A stretch of 64,000 bases of DNA from Raineyella sp. W15-4 (lineage in GTDB: Bacteria > Actinomycetota > Actinomycetes > Propionibacteriales > Propionibacteriaceae). How positions within the stretch are numbered: position 1 is the first letter of the stretch; every line of letters begins with the position of its first letter. Shown here one piece after another: positions 37,957 through 47,081 of the stretch. The translations under genes and the position numbers were made by a program. Below the pieces are notes generated by a model. The model was not told the origin of the DNA. It was given only the letters and a program-made list of their open reading frames with translations, and made no database searches. The stretch spans positions 1,612,001-1,676,000 of the forward strand of contig NZ_CP137079.1 in the NCBI RefSeq assembly GCF_033170155.1, written 5' to 3'.

Positions 37957-39504
37957 GTGACGCCGCGCATCCCGAGCCACGACGCCGGTCTGGCCCCCAC
38001 CTTCCGTGCGTTCGTCGACGCCCTGCAAGCCGTCGACCCGCGCCTGGTCGAGCGCTTCTTCGTGCCCGGTGAGCAGACCCTGCTCGGTCGCGCCGGCGGC
38101 ATGGTGGTGGGCTTCGGCTCGGTGGTGGAGGCGGTCCGCGCTGATCCACTGCCGGCGATCGAGGGGCTGGTGCAGACCCATCAGCGTGAGATCGGGCCCG
38201 AGGGCACCCTGATCACCCTCACCCACCGCGCCCCCGGCGGGGGCCGCGGAGTGATGACGCTGCTGTGGGAGGACACCCCGGAGGGCTGGCGGATCGCCTC
38301 CGCGCAGGTCGACACGCCGACCCTGGCGATCGATCCTCGGATCTGGCGCGAGGCCGGCACCCCGCTGCTGGAACCGCAGGGCTCGGGCCGTCTCGACGGA
38401 CTCGGGGTGGCCCTTGCCGACGTCATCCGGGTCGCCGGGCATCGTACCGGTCTGGGCAACAGCGCCGTGCTCGAAGTCTCGGCGCCCGCCGCCACCTCCG
38501 CCTCCGTGGTCACCACCACCCTGCGGGCCGGGGCGTCGCTGGTCGGCCTGGCCCAACTGGAGGAACTCGCCCTGGGCGGCACCGGCGCGGGACAGGCGGG
38601 AATGCCGGTCAACGCCCGGGCGGTCGACCGGATCCCGGGTGGGGCGATGTCCGGGGCGACCACCGCCGTTGCCCACGGCCAGGCCGACATCGCCCTCGGC
38701 ACCGACAGCGGTGGCTCCCTGCTGGTGCCCGCCTCGTACCAGGGCCTCTTCGGCCTGCGGTCCACCCACGGATCGGTACCCACCGACGGGGTCACCACCG
38801 TCGCCCCGTCGCTCGACACCATCGCCTGGGCCACCCGGGACCTGGACACTCTCGGCGTCGTCACCGAGGCGCTGCTGCCCGAGGCCGGCCGCCGGGAACC
38901 CGACGAGGTGCTGCTCTGCCCCGATCTGCTCCGGGTCGCCGATCCCGATGTGGTCCGGGCCATCGACGCGATCACCGGCCGATGGGACAACGGGGTGCTG
39001 CCGCTGCGGATGGTCGATCTGCCCCGGAGCACCGTGGCCGGCTGGGGAGACACCTTCCGCGACGTCCGTGACCTCGAGGCCGCTGCACAGTACGGCGACT
39101 GGGCTCTGGTCCATCCGGACGACCTGGGCCAGGAGCCGGAGGCGGTGCTGCGATCCGGGCGCGCGCTGGCGGCCGACGGGGCCGACCGGGTGCGTCGCGC
39201 CCAGGCCGCCGCCCGGGCGTCGGTCGCCGAGGCGATCGGCAACGGTGTGCTGGTCGTCCCCACCACCGCGACCGTCGCGCCGACCCGCGATCTGGGCGGG
39301 GCGGCCGGCCGCCGCGGACGGCAGCGTACGACCCTGCTCTCGGCGATCGCGCCACTCGGCAGTCTCCCCGCGTTGACCATCCCGCTGGCGACCCGCCGCC
39401 GGCTTCCCGCGGGGCTGAGCCTGGTCGGCCCGATGGGCAGCGACCACGCCCTGGTGGCGCTCACCCGTCGGCTGCTGGCCGGGGCGCGGTCGGCCTTCGC
39501 CTAG
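37957..39504 (+). CDS. AtzH-like (DUF3225) domain fused to a degenerate amidase-signature domain
   Basis: The 515-residue protein has an N-terminal NTF2-like AtzH domain (about 1-125) and an amidase-signature domain. Compared with AtzF/MAE2, the catalytic Lys of the VKD motif is Ala (VALADVIRVAGHRTG), and the cis-Ser of GGSS(S)GS is Ala (PGGAMSGATT, 24 residues before the nucleophile as in active enzymes). Only the nucleophile-position Ser remains (GTDSGGSLLVPASY). Two of three catalytic residues are therefore missing and hydrolase activity is unlikely; a binding or regulatory role is possible. The GTG start has a leaderless promoter. azlC follows 10 bases downstream but has its own -10. Confidence 0.8.
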   Translation: MTPRIPSHDAGLAPTFRAFVDALQAVDPRLVERFFVPGEQTLLGRAGGMVVGFGSVVEAVRADPLPAIEGLVQTHQREIGPEGTLITLTHRAPGGGRGVMTLLWEDTPEGWRIASAQVDTPTLAIDPRIWREAGTPLLEPQGSGRLDGLGVALADVIRVAGHRTGLGNSAVLEVSAPAATSASVVTTTLRAGASLVGLAQLEELALGGTGAGQAGMPVNARAVDRIPGGAMSGATTAVAHGQADIALGTDSGGSLLVPASYQGLFGLRSTHGSVPTDGVTTVAPSLDTIAWATRDLDTLGVVTEALLPEAGRREPDEVLLCPDLLRVADPDVVRAIDAITGRWDNGVLPLRMVDLPRSTVAGWGDTFRDVRDLEAAAQYGDWALVHPDDLGQEPEAVLRSGRALAADGADRVRRAQAAARASVAEAIGNGVLVVPTTATVAPTRDLGGAAGRRGRQRTTLLSAIAPLGSLPALTIPLATRRRLPAGLSLVGPMGSDHALVALTRRLLAGARSAFA

Positions 39505-39507
39505 CAT
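39502..39507 (+). promoter_or_regulatory. -10 hexamer TAGCAT of azlC
   Basis: TAGCAT includes the TAG stop codon of the amidase-like gene and lies 7 bases before the azlC GTG, so azlC is probably a separate leaderless transcript. Confidence 0.45.
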
Positions 39508-39514
39508 TGTCGGG

Positions 39515-40207
39515 GTGCCCGCCCTGCTGACCTCGCCCGCCGTGCGGCTGGGGCTGTCGGTGGCAGTGGCGACCGGCCTGTACGGCGTCTCCTTCGGCGC
39601 CCTCGCGGTCGCCTCCGGCCTGTCGGTCTGGCAGGCCTGCGCGCTGTCGTTGCTGATGTTCACCGGCGGGTCGCAGTTCGCCTTCATCGGGACGATCGCC
39701 GGCGGCGGGGCCGGCGCCACGGCGACGCTCGCCGCGACACTGCTGGGGGTCCGCAACGCCGTCTACGGCGTGTCGATGAACGCCCTGCTCCGGCCGCGGG
39801 GCTGGCACCGGTTCGTCGCCGCCCAGGTGACCATCGACGAGTCGACCGCGGTGGGCTCCAGCCAGGTCGAGCCGACCGAGATCCGCCGGGGCTTCTGGAC
39901 CGCCGGCCTCGGGGTCTTCGTGCTGTGGAATGCGTTCACCCTGGTCGGCGCGCTGATCGGCGCCGCGCTGGGTGATCCCCGGGTCTGGGGCCTGGACGGG
40001 GCCGCCGTGGCCGCCTTCCTCGGCCTGCTCTGGCCGCGGCTGCGTCGCCGCGAGGCCGGCTCGATCGCCGTGGTGTGTGGCCTGGTCACCGCGCTGGCCA
40101 CGCCGTTCGTGCCGGCCGGGATCCCGATCCTCGCGGCCGCGGTGGTGGCGGTGCTATGGGCGCTGTGGGGCCCCGGCCACCCGCGGACGACAGCGGAGGA
40201 GCGGTGA
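39515..40207 (+). CDS. azlC: AzlC-family branched-chain amino acid exporter subunit
   Basis: A 230-residue membrane protein with about six helices. The family's YGVSFGALAVASGLSVWQACALSLLMFTGGSQFAFIG motif is present (core LLMFTGGSQFAFIG), followed by RNAVYGVSMNALLR and a DESTAVGSSQ loop. AzlC works with AzlD to export branched-chain amino acids or analogues. Its TGA overlaps the ATG of azlD. Confidence 0.88.
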   Translation: MPALLTSPAVRLGLSVAVATGLYGVSFGALAVASGLSVWQACALSLLMFTGGSQFAFIGTIAGGGAGATATLAATLLGVRNAVYGVSMNALLRPRGWHRFVAAQVTIDESTAVGSSQVEPTEIRRGFWTAGLGVFVLWNAFTLVGALIGAALGDPRVWGLDGAAVAAFLGLLWPRLRRREAGSIAVVCGLVTALATPFVPAGIPILAAAVVAVLWALWGPGHPRTTAEER

Positions 40208-40518
40208 TGAGTGCCTGGGGATGGGTGCTGCTGGCCTGCCTGGCGGCGTACGGCCTGAAGCTGTCGGGCTACCTGGTGCCCGACCGGGTGCTGGAGCACC
40301 CGGCGATGACCCGGCTGACGACGGTGCTCACCATCGGCCTGCTGTCCGCCCTGGTGGTGATGAACACCTTCGCCCACGGCACCGCGCTGGTGCTGGACGC
40401 CCGGGTGGTCGCTCTGCTGGTCGCGGCGGTGGCGTTGGCGCTGCGCGCCCCGTTCCTGGTCGTGGTGATCCTCGGCGCGGTCGCTGCCGCGGTGACCCGG
40501 CTGCTCGGCTGGGGCTGA
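40207..40518 (+). CDS. azlD: AzlD-family small membrane partner
   Basis: A 103-residue protein with three hydrophobic helices (about 3-20, 38-58, 64-98) and the LKLSGYLVPDRVLEHPAMTRL segment typical of AzlD-like proteins. It overlaps azlC by one base and is the small subunit of the exporter. It is convergent with the ABC permease gene, 25 bases away. Confidence 0.85.
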   Translation: MSAWGWVLLACLAAYGLKLSGYLVPDRVLEHPAMTRLTTVLTIGLLSALVVMNTFAHGTALVLDARVVALLVAAVALALRAPFLVVVILGAVAAAVTRLLGWG

Positions 40519-40543
40519 CCGGGCCCACCGGTCGGGCGCGGAC

Positions 40544-42136
40544 TCAGCCCAGGCGGGTGAAGGCCCGCGCCCCCCAGCCGCGCAGGACCACGGACAGCAC
40601 CAGGACGGCGGTCGTGGTCGTCCCGAGCAGCACCAGCAGCGCGCCGGTGGCGCCGAGCAGCGGTGCGGTCAGCAGGCCGACGGTGGTCAGTACCACGGCT
40701 CCCACGAAGCCCGCCAGCATCGCCACCAGCACGCTCACGCTCTGCTTGACCACCACGGCGTCACTGGGGGCGTCCAGCACCGGCCAGACCAGGTTGGCCA
40801 CCAGTCCGGCCTCCGCGACCAGCAGGGTGACCAGGGCGCCGGTCAGCAGGATCAGCGCCGCGTCGAGCGGACCCGCCCCGGTCACCACGGCCAGCACCAC
40901 GCCGGCCGGGACCATCGCCGGCAGCACGACCAGTACGTTGAGCGCGGCCTTCGCCGCCAGCACCAGCAGCGGATCGATCGGGGCTCCGCGCAGGATCCAC
41001 AGCCGGTCGCCCTCCAGGGAGATGCTCGGGGCCGTCGTACAGGTCAGCGCGAGCGGGACCGCGAGGGCGACGGCGGCAAGGACCGGCAGCGGGAGGTGCA
41101 GAGCACCTGCCATCGCCCGCACCTCGGCCGGGAGCCCGCCGGCGACGACGAGCCAGCCGGCACCGACGAGGAGCATGACGACCCCGAAGCCGCTGTTCAC
41201 CAGGTACACGGTGCTGGTGAAGAACCGGTGCGCCTCCCGTCGCAGCAGGGCACGGAACGGGGAACGGACGACCAGCCCGGCAAGGTCGGCACGGTGGGCG
41301 GTCGGCGCGGTGTCCCGCCGTCCGGCCAGCAGCGGGACGTACGCGGCCGCGAGCAGCCAGCCGACCGCCAGCAGCGGCCCGATCCCCACCGCGAGGAGGA
41401 CGGCCGCAGCGCGCGGTGACCCGTCGAGGGCCAGGTCGCGCAGCGCCATGAACCCCCAGGCCCAGGTCCGCAGCACGGTACGGACCGCGGCGGGGTCGGC
41501 GAGCAGCAGGTCCTGGACCTGTCGGACGGCCGGGACCAGACCCAGCGTCGCCGCCACCGTGACCACCAGGATCGCGACGTTGACGGCGGCTCGGCCGCGG
41601 CGCCGCGGCGTGACCACGGTGACCGCCAGGGCGAGCGCCACCGACACGGCGGTCACCGCCAGCGCGAGCAGGATCGCGCCGACCAGGAGCGCGGGCCAGT
41701 ACCAGGCCCGGACCGTGACGTGGGCGGCGCACACGATGCCGGTCGGCACCACGGCGACCACCAGGAAGAGGACGTTCTGCAGGGCCACCGCAGCCAGCTT
41801 CGCCAGCGCGATGGTGCGAGGGCGGATCGGTTGGGCGAGCAGCAGCGTGTCGTCCCGGCCACCCAGCACCGATCGGCTGGCCCCGAAGGTGCCCGCCGAG
41901 ACGGCGCCGACCGCGGTCAGCGCCGGCATGATCACCAGCACCAGGTCGGCGGCGCCGGCCGGCTCGAGCAGTGCCGTCAGGCCGGCGGAGTAGAGCGCGC
42001 TGAGACCGGCCGTGGCCAGTGCCACGATCGTCACCAGGACGGCCACCGACCAGCGGCGCCGGGTCGTCCGCCGGCCGCCCATCCCGACCAGCAGGCCCCA
42101 CAACTGGACCCGGGTGAGCGCCAGGACCGGGGTCAT
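40544..42136 (-). CDS. ABC exporter permease subunit (ABC-2-like)
   Basis: A 530-residue integral membrane protein with roughly a dozen hydrophobic segments arranged in two halves. An early loop contains the conserved SRSVLGGRDDTLLLAQPIRPRTIALAKL region, here recognised by LGGRDDTLLLAQPIRP, and a later one EGDRLWILRGAPID, a duplication pattern seen in large ABC-2 type permeases. It is made together with the ATPase encoded just upstream (ATGA overlap). Substrate unknown. Confidence 0.75.
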   Translation of the reverse strand: MTPVLALTRVQLWGLLVGMGGRRTTRRRWSVAVLVTIVALATAGLSALYSAGLTALLEPAGAADLVLVIMPALTAVGAVSAGTFGASRSVLGGRDDTLLLAQPIRPRTIALAKLAAVALQNVLFLVVAVVPTGIVCAAHVTVRAWYWPALLVGAILLALAVTAVSVALALAVTVVTPRRRGRAAVNVAILVVTVAATLGLVPAVRQVQDLLLADPAAVRTVLRTWAWGFMALRDLALDGSPRAAAVLLAVGIGPLLAVGWLLAAAYVPLLAGRRDTAPTAHRADLAGLVVRSPFRALLRREAHRFFTSTVYLVNSGFGVVMLLVGAGWLVVAGGLPAEVRAMAGALHLPLPVLAAVALAVPLALTCTTAPSISLEGDRLWILRGAPIDPLLVLAAKAALNVLVVLPAMVPAGVVLAVVTGAGPLDAALILLTGALVTLLVAEAGLVANLVWPVLDAPSDAVVVKQSVSVLVAMLAGFVGAVVLTTVGLLTAPLLGATGALLVLLGTTTTAVLVLSVVLRGWGARAFTRLG

Positions 42137-42846
42137 CGGAGGTCCCCCTGCAGCTCCAGGAAGACGTCCTCCAGTGAGGCGTCGCCGACCACCCGGGCGG
42201 TCGGCCCGCTGATCACCAGCCGGCCACGGCGGATGATCGCGATGTCGTCGCACAGGCTCTGGGCGACCTCGAGGACATGGGTGGAGAAGAGGACCGCGCC
42301 GCCGTCGTGGCACAGCGCCCGCAGCTGCCCCTTGAGGGTGTGCGAGGCGAGCGGGTCGAGGCCGACGAAGGGCTCGTCGAGCAGCAGCAGCCGCGGCCGG
42401 CGCAGGAAGGCGCTGATCAGCGCCAGCTTCTGCTTCATGCCGTGGCTGTAGCCGCCGATCACCCCACCGAGGTCGTCGGTGAGGTCGTACGCCTCGGCGT
42501 AGCTGGCGATCCGGTCCAGGCGCTCGGCCCGGGGGATCCGGTGCAGGTCGGCGATGAAGCCCAGGAAGTCCAGCCCGGTCATGAAGTCGTAGAGATCCGG
42601 GTTGTCCGGGAGGAAGGCGGTGATCCGCTTGGCGGCGATCGGGTCGGCGCGGACGTCGTGCTCGCCGATGGTGATGGTGCCGGTGGTGAACGGCAGGATG
42701 CCCGCCGCGGCCCGCAGGGTGGTCGACTTGCCGGCGCCGTTGTGGCCGATGAACCCGGTGATCTGCCCGTCGGGGACACTCAGGGTCAGGTCGTCGACCG
42801 CGAGCGTGGTGCCGAAGCGGTGGGTGAGGTGCGAGATCTCCAGCAT
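42133..42846 (-). CDS. ABC exporter ATP-binding subunit
   Basis: A 237-residue ATPase: GHNGAGKSTTLRA (Walker A), a Q-loop in AFLPDNPDLY, signature-like YSHGMKQKLALISAFL (SHGMKQ replacing LSGGQ, common in this exporter group), LLLDEPFVGLDP (Walker B) and STHVLEVAQSLCD (switch His). It pairs with the permease that overlaps its 3' end. It is divergent from dxs across a 191-base gap. Confidence 0.88.
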   Translation of the reverse strand: MLEISHLTHRFGTTLAVDDLTLSVPDGQITGFIGHNGAGKSTTLRAAAGILPFTTGTITIGEHDVRADPIAAKRITAFLPDNPDLYDFMTGLDFLGFIADLHRIPRAERLDRIASYAEAYDLTDDLGGVIGGYSHGMKQKLALISAFLRRPRLLLLDEPFVGLDPLASHTLKGQLRALCHDGGAVLFSTHVLEVAQSLCDDIAIIRRGRLVISGPTARVVGDASLEDVFLELQGDLR

Positions 42847-43024
42847 CGGAGCCTTCCTTCGGGGTACGTCGAGCCGTCTGCCGGTGCCGTTCGTCGGACA
42901 GCACCGAGAGTATCGGACAACCAGTTAGCTTGTGATACATGATACCTGGTGGTGGTGCCCGGTGGCGGAGGCTGTGAGTGTGCCGGTGAAGCCTCGAAAG
43001 TCGAGTATCGAGGGGGCGGCGCCC

Positions 43025-43030
43025 TAGACT
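43025..43030 (+). promoter_or_regulatory. -10 hexamer TAGACT of dxs
   Basis: TAGACT is 7 bases before the dxs ATG, so the transcript is probably leaderless. Further upstream (42930-42945) a GTGATACATGATAC near-palindrome lies in the divergent gap with the ABC exporter. Confidence 0.5.
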
Positions 43031-43037
43031 GATCTGC

Positions 43038-44969
43038 ATGCCATTGTTGGAGAGGATCCAGGGTCCGGCGGACCTGCGAGACCTGACCCGCACCGAAATG
43101 GACGAGCTGGCCGCGGAGATCCGTGACTTCCTCATCACCCACGTGAGCCGCACCGGCGGCCACCTGGGACCCAATCTCGGTGTGGTCGAGCTGACCCTGG
43201 CGGTGCACCGCACCTTCACCTCGCCGCACGACCCGATCGTGTTCGACACCGGGCACCAGAGCTACGTGCACAAGATCCTCACCGGGCGCCAGGGCGGCTT
43301 CGACCGGCTCCGTCAGCTCGGCGGACTGTCGGGCTACCCGAGCCGGGAGGAGTCCGTGCACGACTGGGTGGAGAACTCCCACGCGTCGGCCGCGCTGTCC
43401 TGGGCCGAGGGGATGGCCAAGGCGCTCAAGCTCAAGGGGGAGACGGACCGTACGGTCGTCGCCTTCGTCGGCGACGGGGCGCTGACCGGCGGCATGGCGT
43501 GGGAGGCCCTCAACAACATTGCCGTCCAGGACGACCTGCGCCTGGTCATCGTGGTGAACGACAACGGACGCTCCTACACCCCGACCGTGGGCGGGCTGGC
43601 CCAGCACCTCGCCGTGATGCGCACCGATCGCCGCTACGAGGACCTGCTCGACATGATCAAGCGCAACATCAGCCGGACCCCGCTGGTCGGCCGGCCGGCG
43701 TACGAGCTCCTGCACGGGCTCAAGACCGGACTCAAGGACGTGTTGGCGCCGCAGGGTCTCTTCGCCGACCTGGGCCTGAAGTACGTCGGGCCGATCGACG
43801 GCCACGACGAGCCCGCCGTGGAGCGGGCCCTGGCCCAGGCGAAGGACTTCGGTGGGCCGGTGATCGTGCACTGTCTCACCCAGAAGGGGCACGGCTTCCG
43901 GGCGGCGGAGCAGAACGAGGAGGACCGGTTCCACGCCATCGGCCAGATCGATGCGCACACCGGCGAACCGCTGTCCAGCATCGTCACGGCGACCTGGACC
44001 GACATCTTCGCCGAGGAACTGGTTCGGATCGGCGGCCGGCGCGACGACGTGGTGGCCATCACCGCGGCGATGCTGCATCCGACCGGCCTCAACCGGTTCG
44101 CGGCGACCTTCCCGGACCGTACGTTCGACGTGGGCATCGCTGAGCAGCACGCGGTGACCTCCGCCGCGGGGATGGCGGCGATGGGGCTGCACCCGGTGGT
44201 CGCGGTCTACTCGACCTTCCTCAACCGGGCCTTCGACCAGGTGCTGATGGACGTCGGTCTGCACCGGGCCGGAGTCACCTTCGTCCTCGACCGGGCCGGT
44301 ATCACCGGCAGCGACGGTGCCAGCCACAACGGCATGTGGGACCTGTCGGTGTTCCAGATCGTGCCGGGCATGCACATGGCGGCACCGCGGGACGCCCAGC
44401 GGCTCCGGGAGGCCCTGAACGCGGCGGTCGACATCGACGACGCCCCGTCGCTGGTCCGGTTCTCCAAGGACAAACTGCCCGACGACATCGACGCGATCAG
44501 CCACCACGGCGCGGTCGATGTGCTCTACGCCTCCGCGGGGCGGCCGCGGGTGCTCGTCGTGGCGTACGGCCAGCTGGTCGGAACGGGTCTCGATGTGGGC
44601 CGGCGCCTCACCCAGCAGGGCATCCCGGCCACCGTCGTCGACCCGGTCTGGGCGCTCCCGGTGGGGGACGACCTCCTCGATCTGGTCGCCGACCATGACC
44701 TGGTGGTCACCATCGAGGACAACTGCGTCGTCGGGGGCGTGGGTGCCCGGCTCGAGCAGGTGATGACCGACCGGGAGATCACCACGCCGGTGCAGGCCTT
44801 CGGGATCCCCGATCGCTACCTGGCGCAGGGGTCACGCGGACAGATCCTGGCCGATCTCGGGCTGACCGGCCAGGACATCGCCCGGTCGGTGGTCGAGCAC
44901 ATGCTGCGGCTGGACCGGCCGTCGGTGGATTCCCCGATCGATCCGAGCCGGCTGCAGGACTCCCAGTAG
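43038..44969 (+). CDS. dxs: 1-deoxy-D-xylulose-5-phosphate synthase
   Basis: First enzyme of the MEP isoprenoid pathway: pyruvate plus glyceraldehyde-3-phosphate gives DXP, thiamine diphosphate dependent. The 643-residue protein has [35 protein letters not shown], the thiamine site [16 protein letters not shown], a [16 protein letters not shown] segment, and the transketolase-type [13 protein letters not shown] and [18 protein letters not shown] blocks. Start set by length and the adjacent -10. It is convergent with RNase D, separated by 49 bases. Confidence 0.95.
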   Translation: MPLLERIQGPADLRDLTRTEMDELAAEIRDFLITHVSRTGGHLGPNLGVVELTLAVHRTFTSPHDPIVFDTGHQSYVHKILTGRQGGFDRLRQLGGLSGYPSREESVHDWVENSHASAALSWAEGMAKALKLKGETDRTVVAFVGDGALTGGMAWEALNNIAVQDDLRLVIVVNDNGRSYTPTVGGLAQHLAVMRTDRRYEDLLDMIKRNISRTPLVGRPAYELLHGLKTGLKDVLAPQGLFADLGLKYVGPIDGHDEPAVERALAQAKDFGGPVIVHCLTQKGHGFRAAEQNEEDRFHAIGQIDAHTGEPLSSIVTATWTDIFAEELVRIGGRRDDVVAITAAMLHPTGLNRFAATFPDRTFDVGIAEQHAVTSAAGMAAMGLHPVVAVYSTFLNRAFDQVLMDVGLHRAGVTFVLDRAGITGSDGASHNGMWDLSVFQIVPGMHMAAPRDAQRLREALNAAVDIDDAPSLVRFSKDKLPDDIDAISHHGAVDVLYASAGRPRVLVVAYGQLVGTGLDVGRRLTQQGIPATVVDPVWALPVGDDLLDLVADHDLVVTIEDNCVVGGVGARLEQVMTDREITTPVQAFGIPDRYLAQGSRGQILADLGLTGQDIARSVVEHMLRLDRPSVDSPIDPSRLQDSQ

Positions 44970-45018
44970 GGCCGACGGCAGATTCCCGGTAGCGGGGTGA
45001 ATCGGCCGGGCGCCGCCA

Positions 45019-46251
45019 TCACTCGGCCAGCGCCGCCGCCAGCCCCTCCCGGGTCAGCTCCCGCTGCCAGCGGCGGGCGCCGGCGGCAGCGAGCCGTTCG
45101 TCCACCGCGACCGGGGTGACGGAGCGGGGCGGCTCCCAGCACAGCTGGTGCCAGGTGTCGGGGGCGAGCAGGTTCTCCGGTGGCACGGTGTGCTGTTCGG
45201 CGATCCGGTGCAGCACTTCCCGGGCCGCGGTGAAGCGGGCGTACGCCTCGGGGTTGTGCCCCTGCCAGGTGCGGGGGGCGCCGTGGCCCCGCCGCGGGGG
45301 ACGGACCGCCGGATAGTCCTCCGGGGCCATCGTCTCGACCCGGCGCACCGCGTCGGACCACACGGTGAGATAGCGCTTGGTGACACCCTTGCGGAAGCCG
45401 GAGAGCTCGGACAGGTTGCCGGCGGTCAGCCCGGGCCGGACGGCGGCGGCGATGATCACCCGATCGTTGAGGATCCGGCCGGGTGCCTTGTCCCGGCGGG
45501 CGGCGATCCCCTCGCGGGCTTCCCACAGCTCGCGGACCAGGGCGAGTTGGCGGCGGCCGTGGACGTCGTGGATGCCGGAGACCCGCCGCCACGGCTCCTC
45601 GCGCGGCGGGCGGGGCCGCTCCGCGTCCTCGACGAGGTAGGCGAACTCCTGGCGGGCCCACTCGTCCTTGCCGGCGGCGACCAGCTCGGTGGCCATGGCG
45701 TCGCGCAGCTCGCTGAGCAGCTCGACGTCGAGGGCGGCGTACACCAGCCAGTCCTCCGGTAGCGGCCGGGTGGACCAGTCGGCCGCGGAATGCTCCTTGA
45801 GCAGGTGCACCCCACAGAACTGCTCGGCCATCGCGCCCAGTGACACCTTCGGATAGCCGAGCAGCCGGCCGGCGAGTTCGGTGTCGAACAACCGATCGGG
45901 CTTCAGGCCGACCTCTACCAGACAGGGCAGGTCCTGGGTCGCGGCGTGGATCACCCACTCCGCCTCGGCGACCGCCTCGCGCAGCCCGGACAGGTCGGCC
46001 AGCTCATCCTCGGGGGCGAGCGCGACCGGGTCGAGCAGGAAGGTGCCCGCCCCGGCGCGCCGCAACTGGATCAGCCACGCCTTGGGGGAGTAGCGGAAGC
46101 CGTGCGCGCGTTCGGTGTCGATGCCGATCGGGCCCTGCCCCTCGGCCAGGGCCTCGACCATCGCCTCGTAGCCGGCGTCGGTGTCGGTGACCGGGGGAGT
46201 GCCGTCGCGCGGGGTGAGCAGGGTGGGGAGTCCGTTGTCGGGATCGTCCAT
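45019..46251 (-). CDS. rnd: ribonuclease D-like 3'-5' exonuclease with HRDC domain
   Basis: A 410-residue DnaQ-like exonuclease involved in RNA 3'-end processing. The DEDD residues are visible: IGIDTERAHG (Asp, Glu), VIHAATQDLPCL (Asp) and WLVYAALDVELLSEL (Tyr, Asp). The C-terminal part has an HRDC domain (about 215-295). It begins one base after the DUF3000 stop on the same strand, so the two are co-transcribed, as in other actinobacteria. Confidence 0.9.
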   Translation of the reverse strand: MDDPDNGLPTLLTPRDGTPPVTDTDAGYEAMVEALAEGQGPIGIDTERAHGFRYSPKAWLIQLRRAGAGTFLLDPVALAPEDELADLSGLREAVAEAEWVIHAATQDLPCLVEVGLKPDRLFDTELAGRLLGYPKVSLGAMAEQFCGVHLLKEHSAADWSTRPLPEDWLVYAALDVELLSELRDAMATELVAAGKDEWARQEFAYLVEDAERPRPPREEPWRRVSGIHDVHGRRQLALVRELWEAREGIAARRDKAPGRILNDRVIIAAAVRPGLTAGNLSELSGFRKGVTKRYLTVWSDAVRRVETMAPEDYPAVRPPRRGHGAPRTWQGHNPEAYARFTAAREVLHRIAEQHTVPPENLLAPDTWHQLCWEPPRSVTPVAVDERLAAAGARRWQRELTREGLAAALAE

Positions 46252-46252
46252 G

Positions 46253-46855
46253 TCAGCGTTCCTGCCGGCGCTGCCGCAGCGGGGTCATCATCACGACACC
46301 CTCGGGCAGTGGGGGGATGCCACAGGTGTCGCAGAGCAGTTCGGCGAACGCGTCCAGATGGGCCGTGATGCCACCGCCGTCCCCGTCGAGCAGGGGGGTC
46401 CAGGAGGCCCGGATCTCCATCTCGGCCTGCGGTGGCTGCTCCTCGAGCGCCCCGAACGAGCGGCTCCAGGTGCAGGCCACGTTCCCGCTCGGCGCGACAT
46501 AGGCCGCGTCATGGGATCCGAGTGCCTCCAGCAACCAGGACCAGCCGACCTCGGCGAGCATCGTGTCGGTCACCATTTCCGGGTCCACCTCCCCCTTGGC
46601 GTACGCGACCACGCGGAAGGCCCCCTGCCAGGACTCGACCCCTTCGGGATCGTGCAGGATTACCAGTCGCCCGGTGCCGAGCTCCTGATCGCGCAGGGTG
46701 AGGTCCGCGGAGACGGCGACGGCGTACGGCGCGACCCGCTGCGGCGAGGGGATCTCCTCGATCGTCACACCGGGGCGCCACCGATGCGCCCTCAGGTCGG
46801 CAACCACCCGCTGGAACGGGGTCGGCGCTGCCGTGGGGTCGGGATGAACTGCCAC
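46253..46855 (-). CDS. DUF3000 family protein
   Basis: A 200-residue protein of unknown function conserved in actinobacteria. The segments FQRVVADLRAHRWRPGVTIEEIPSPQRVAPYAVAVSAD (core EEIPSPQRVAPYAVA), GRLVILHDPEGVESWQGAFRVVAY and AEVGWSWLLEAL identify it. The GTG start is fixed by TAGCCT 6 bases upstream. It is coupled to rnd downstream and divergent from hemE. Confidence 0.85.
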   Translation of the reverse strand: MAVHPDPTAAPTPFQRVVADLRAHRWRPGVTIEEIPSPQRVAPYAVAVSADLTLRDQELGTGRLVILHDPEGVESWQGAFRVVAYAKGEVDPEMVTDTMLAEVGWSWLLEALGSHDAAYVAPSGNVACTWSRSFGALEEQPPQAEMEIRASWTPLLDGDGGGITAHLDAFAELLCDTCGIPPLPEGVVMMTPLRQRRQER

Positions 46856-46861
46856 CCCTGT

Positions 46862-46867
46862 AGGCTA
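46862..46867 (-). promoter_or_regulatory. -10 hexamer TAGCCT of the DUF3000-rnd operon
   Basis: TAGCCT on the minus strand, 6 bases before the GTG at 46855; leaderless. Confidence 0.45.
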
Positions 46868-47061
46868 TGCTGCCCGGTCGCCCGACCTTCACGCGACTCG
46901 CCGGATCCCCCGGGGCATCGTCGCCGCCCGCAGATCGGGCCCCGGTCGGGCACCCAGCGGGGGCGCCGGCCGGGGCCGGCACGGGGCGGAACGGGACGTC
47001 CTGGACCCGTGACCGCTGCGCGGCACGGCCGGACGGACGCCGGTCGGGCACTCGGCGCGGC

Positions 47062-47081
47062 GTGCGAGGATGGCCGGGTGA
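47062..47081 (+). promoter_or_regulatory. hemE leaderless promoter/start block with GAGGAT -10
   Basis: GAGGAT (47066-47071) lies 6 bases before the hemE GTG. The 20-base block is 19/20 identical to the DUF5998 start block at 6243-6262. Confidence 0.35.
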
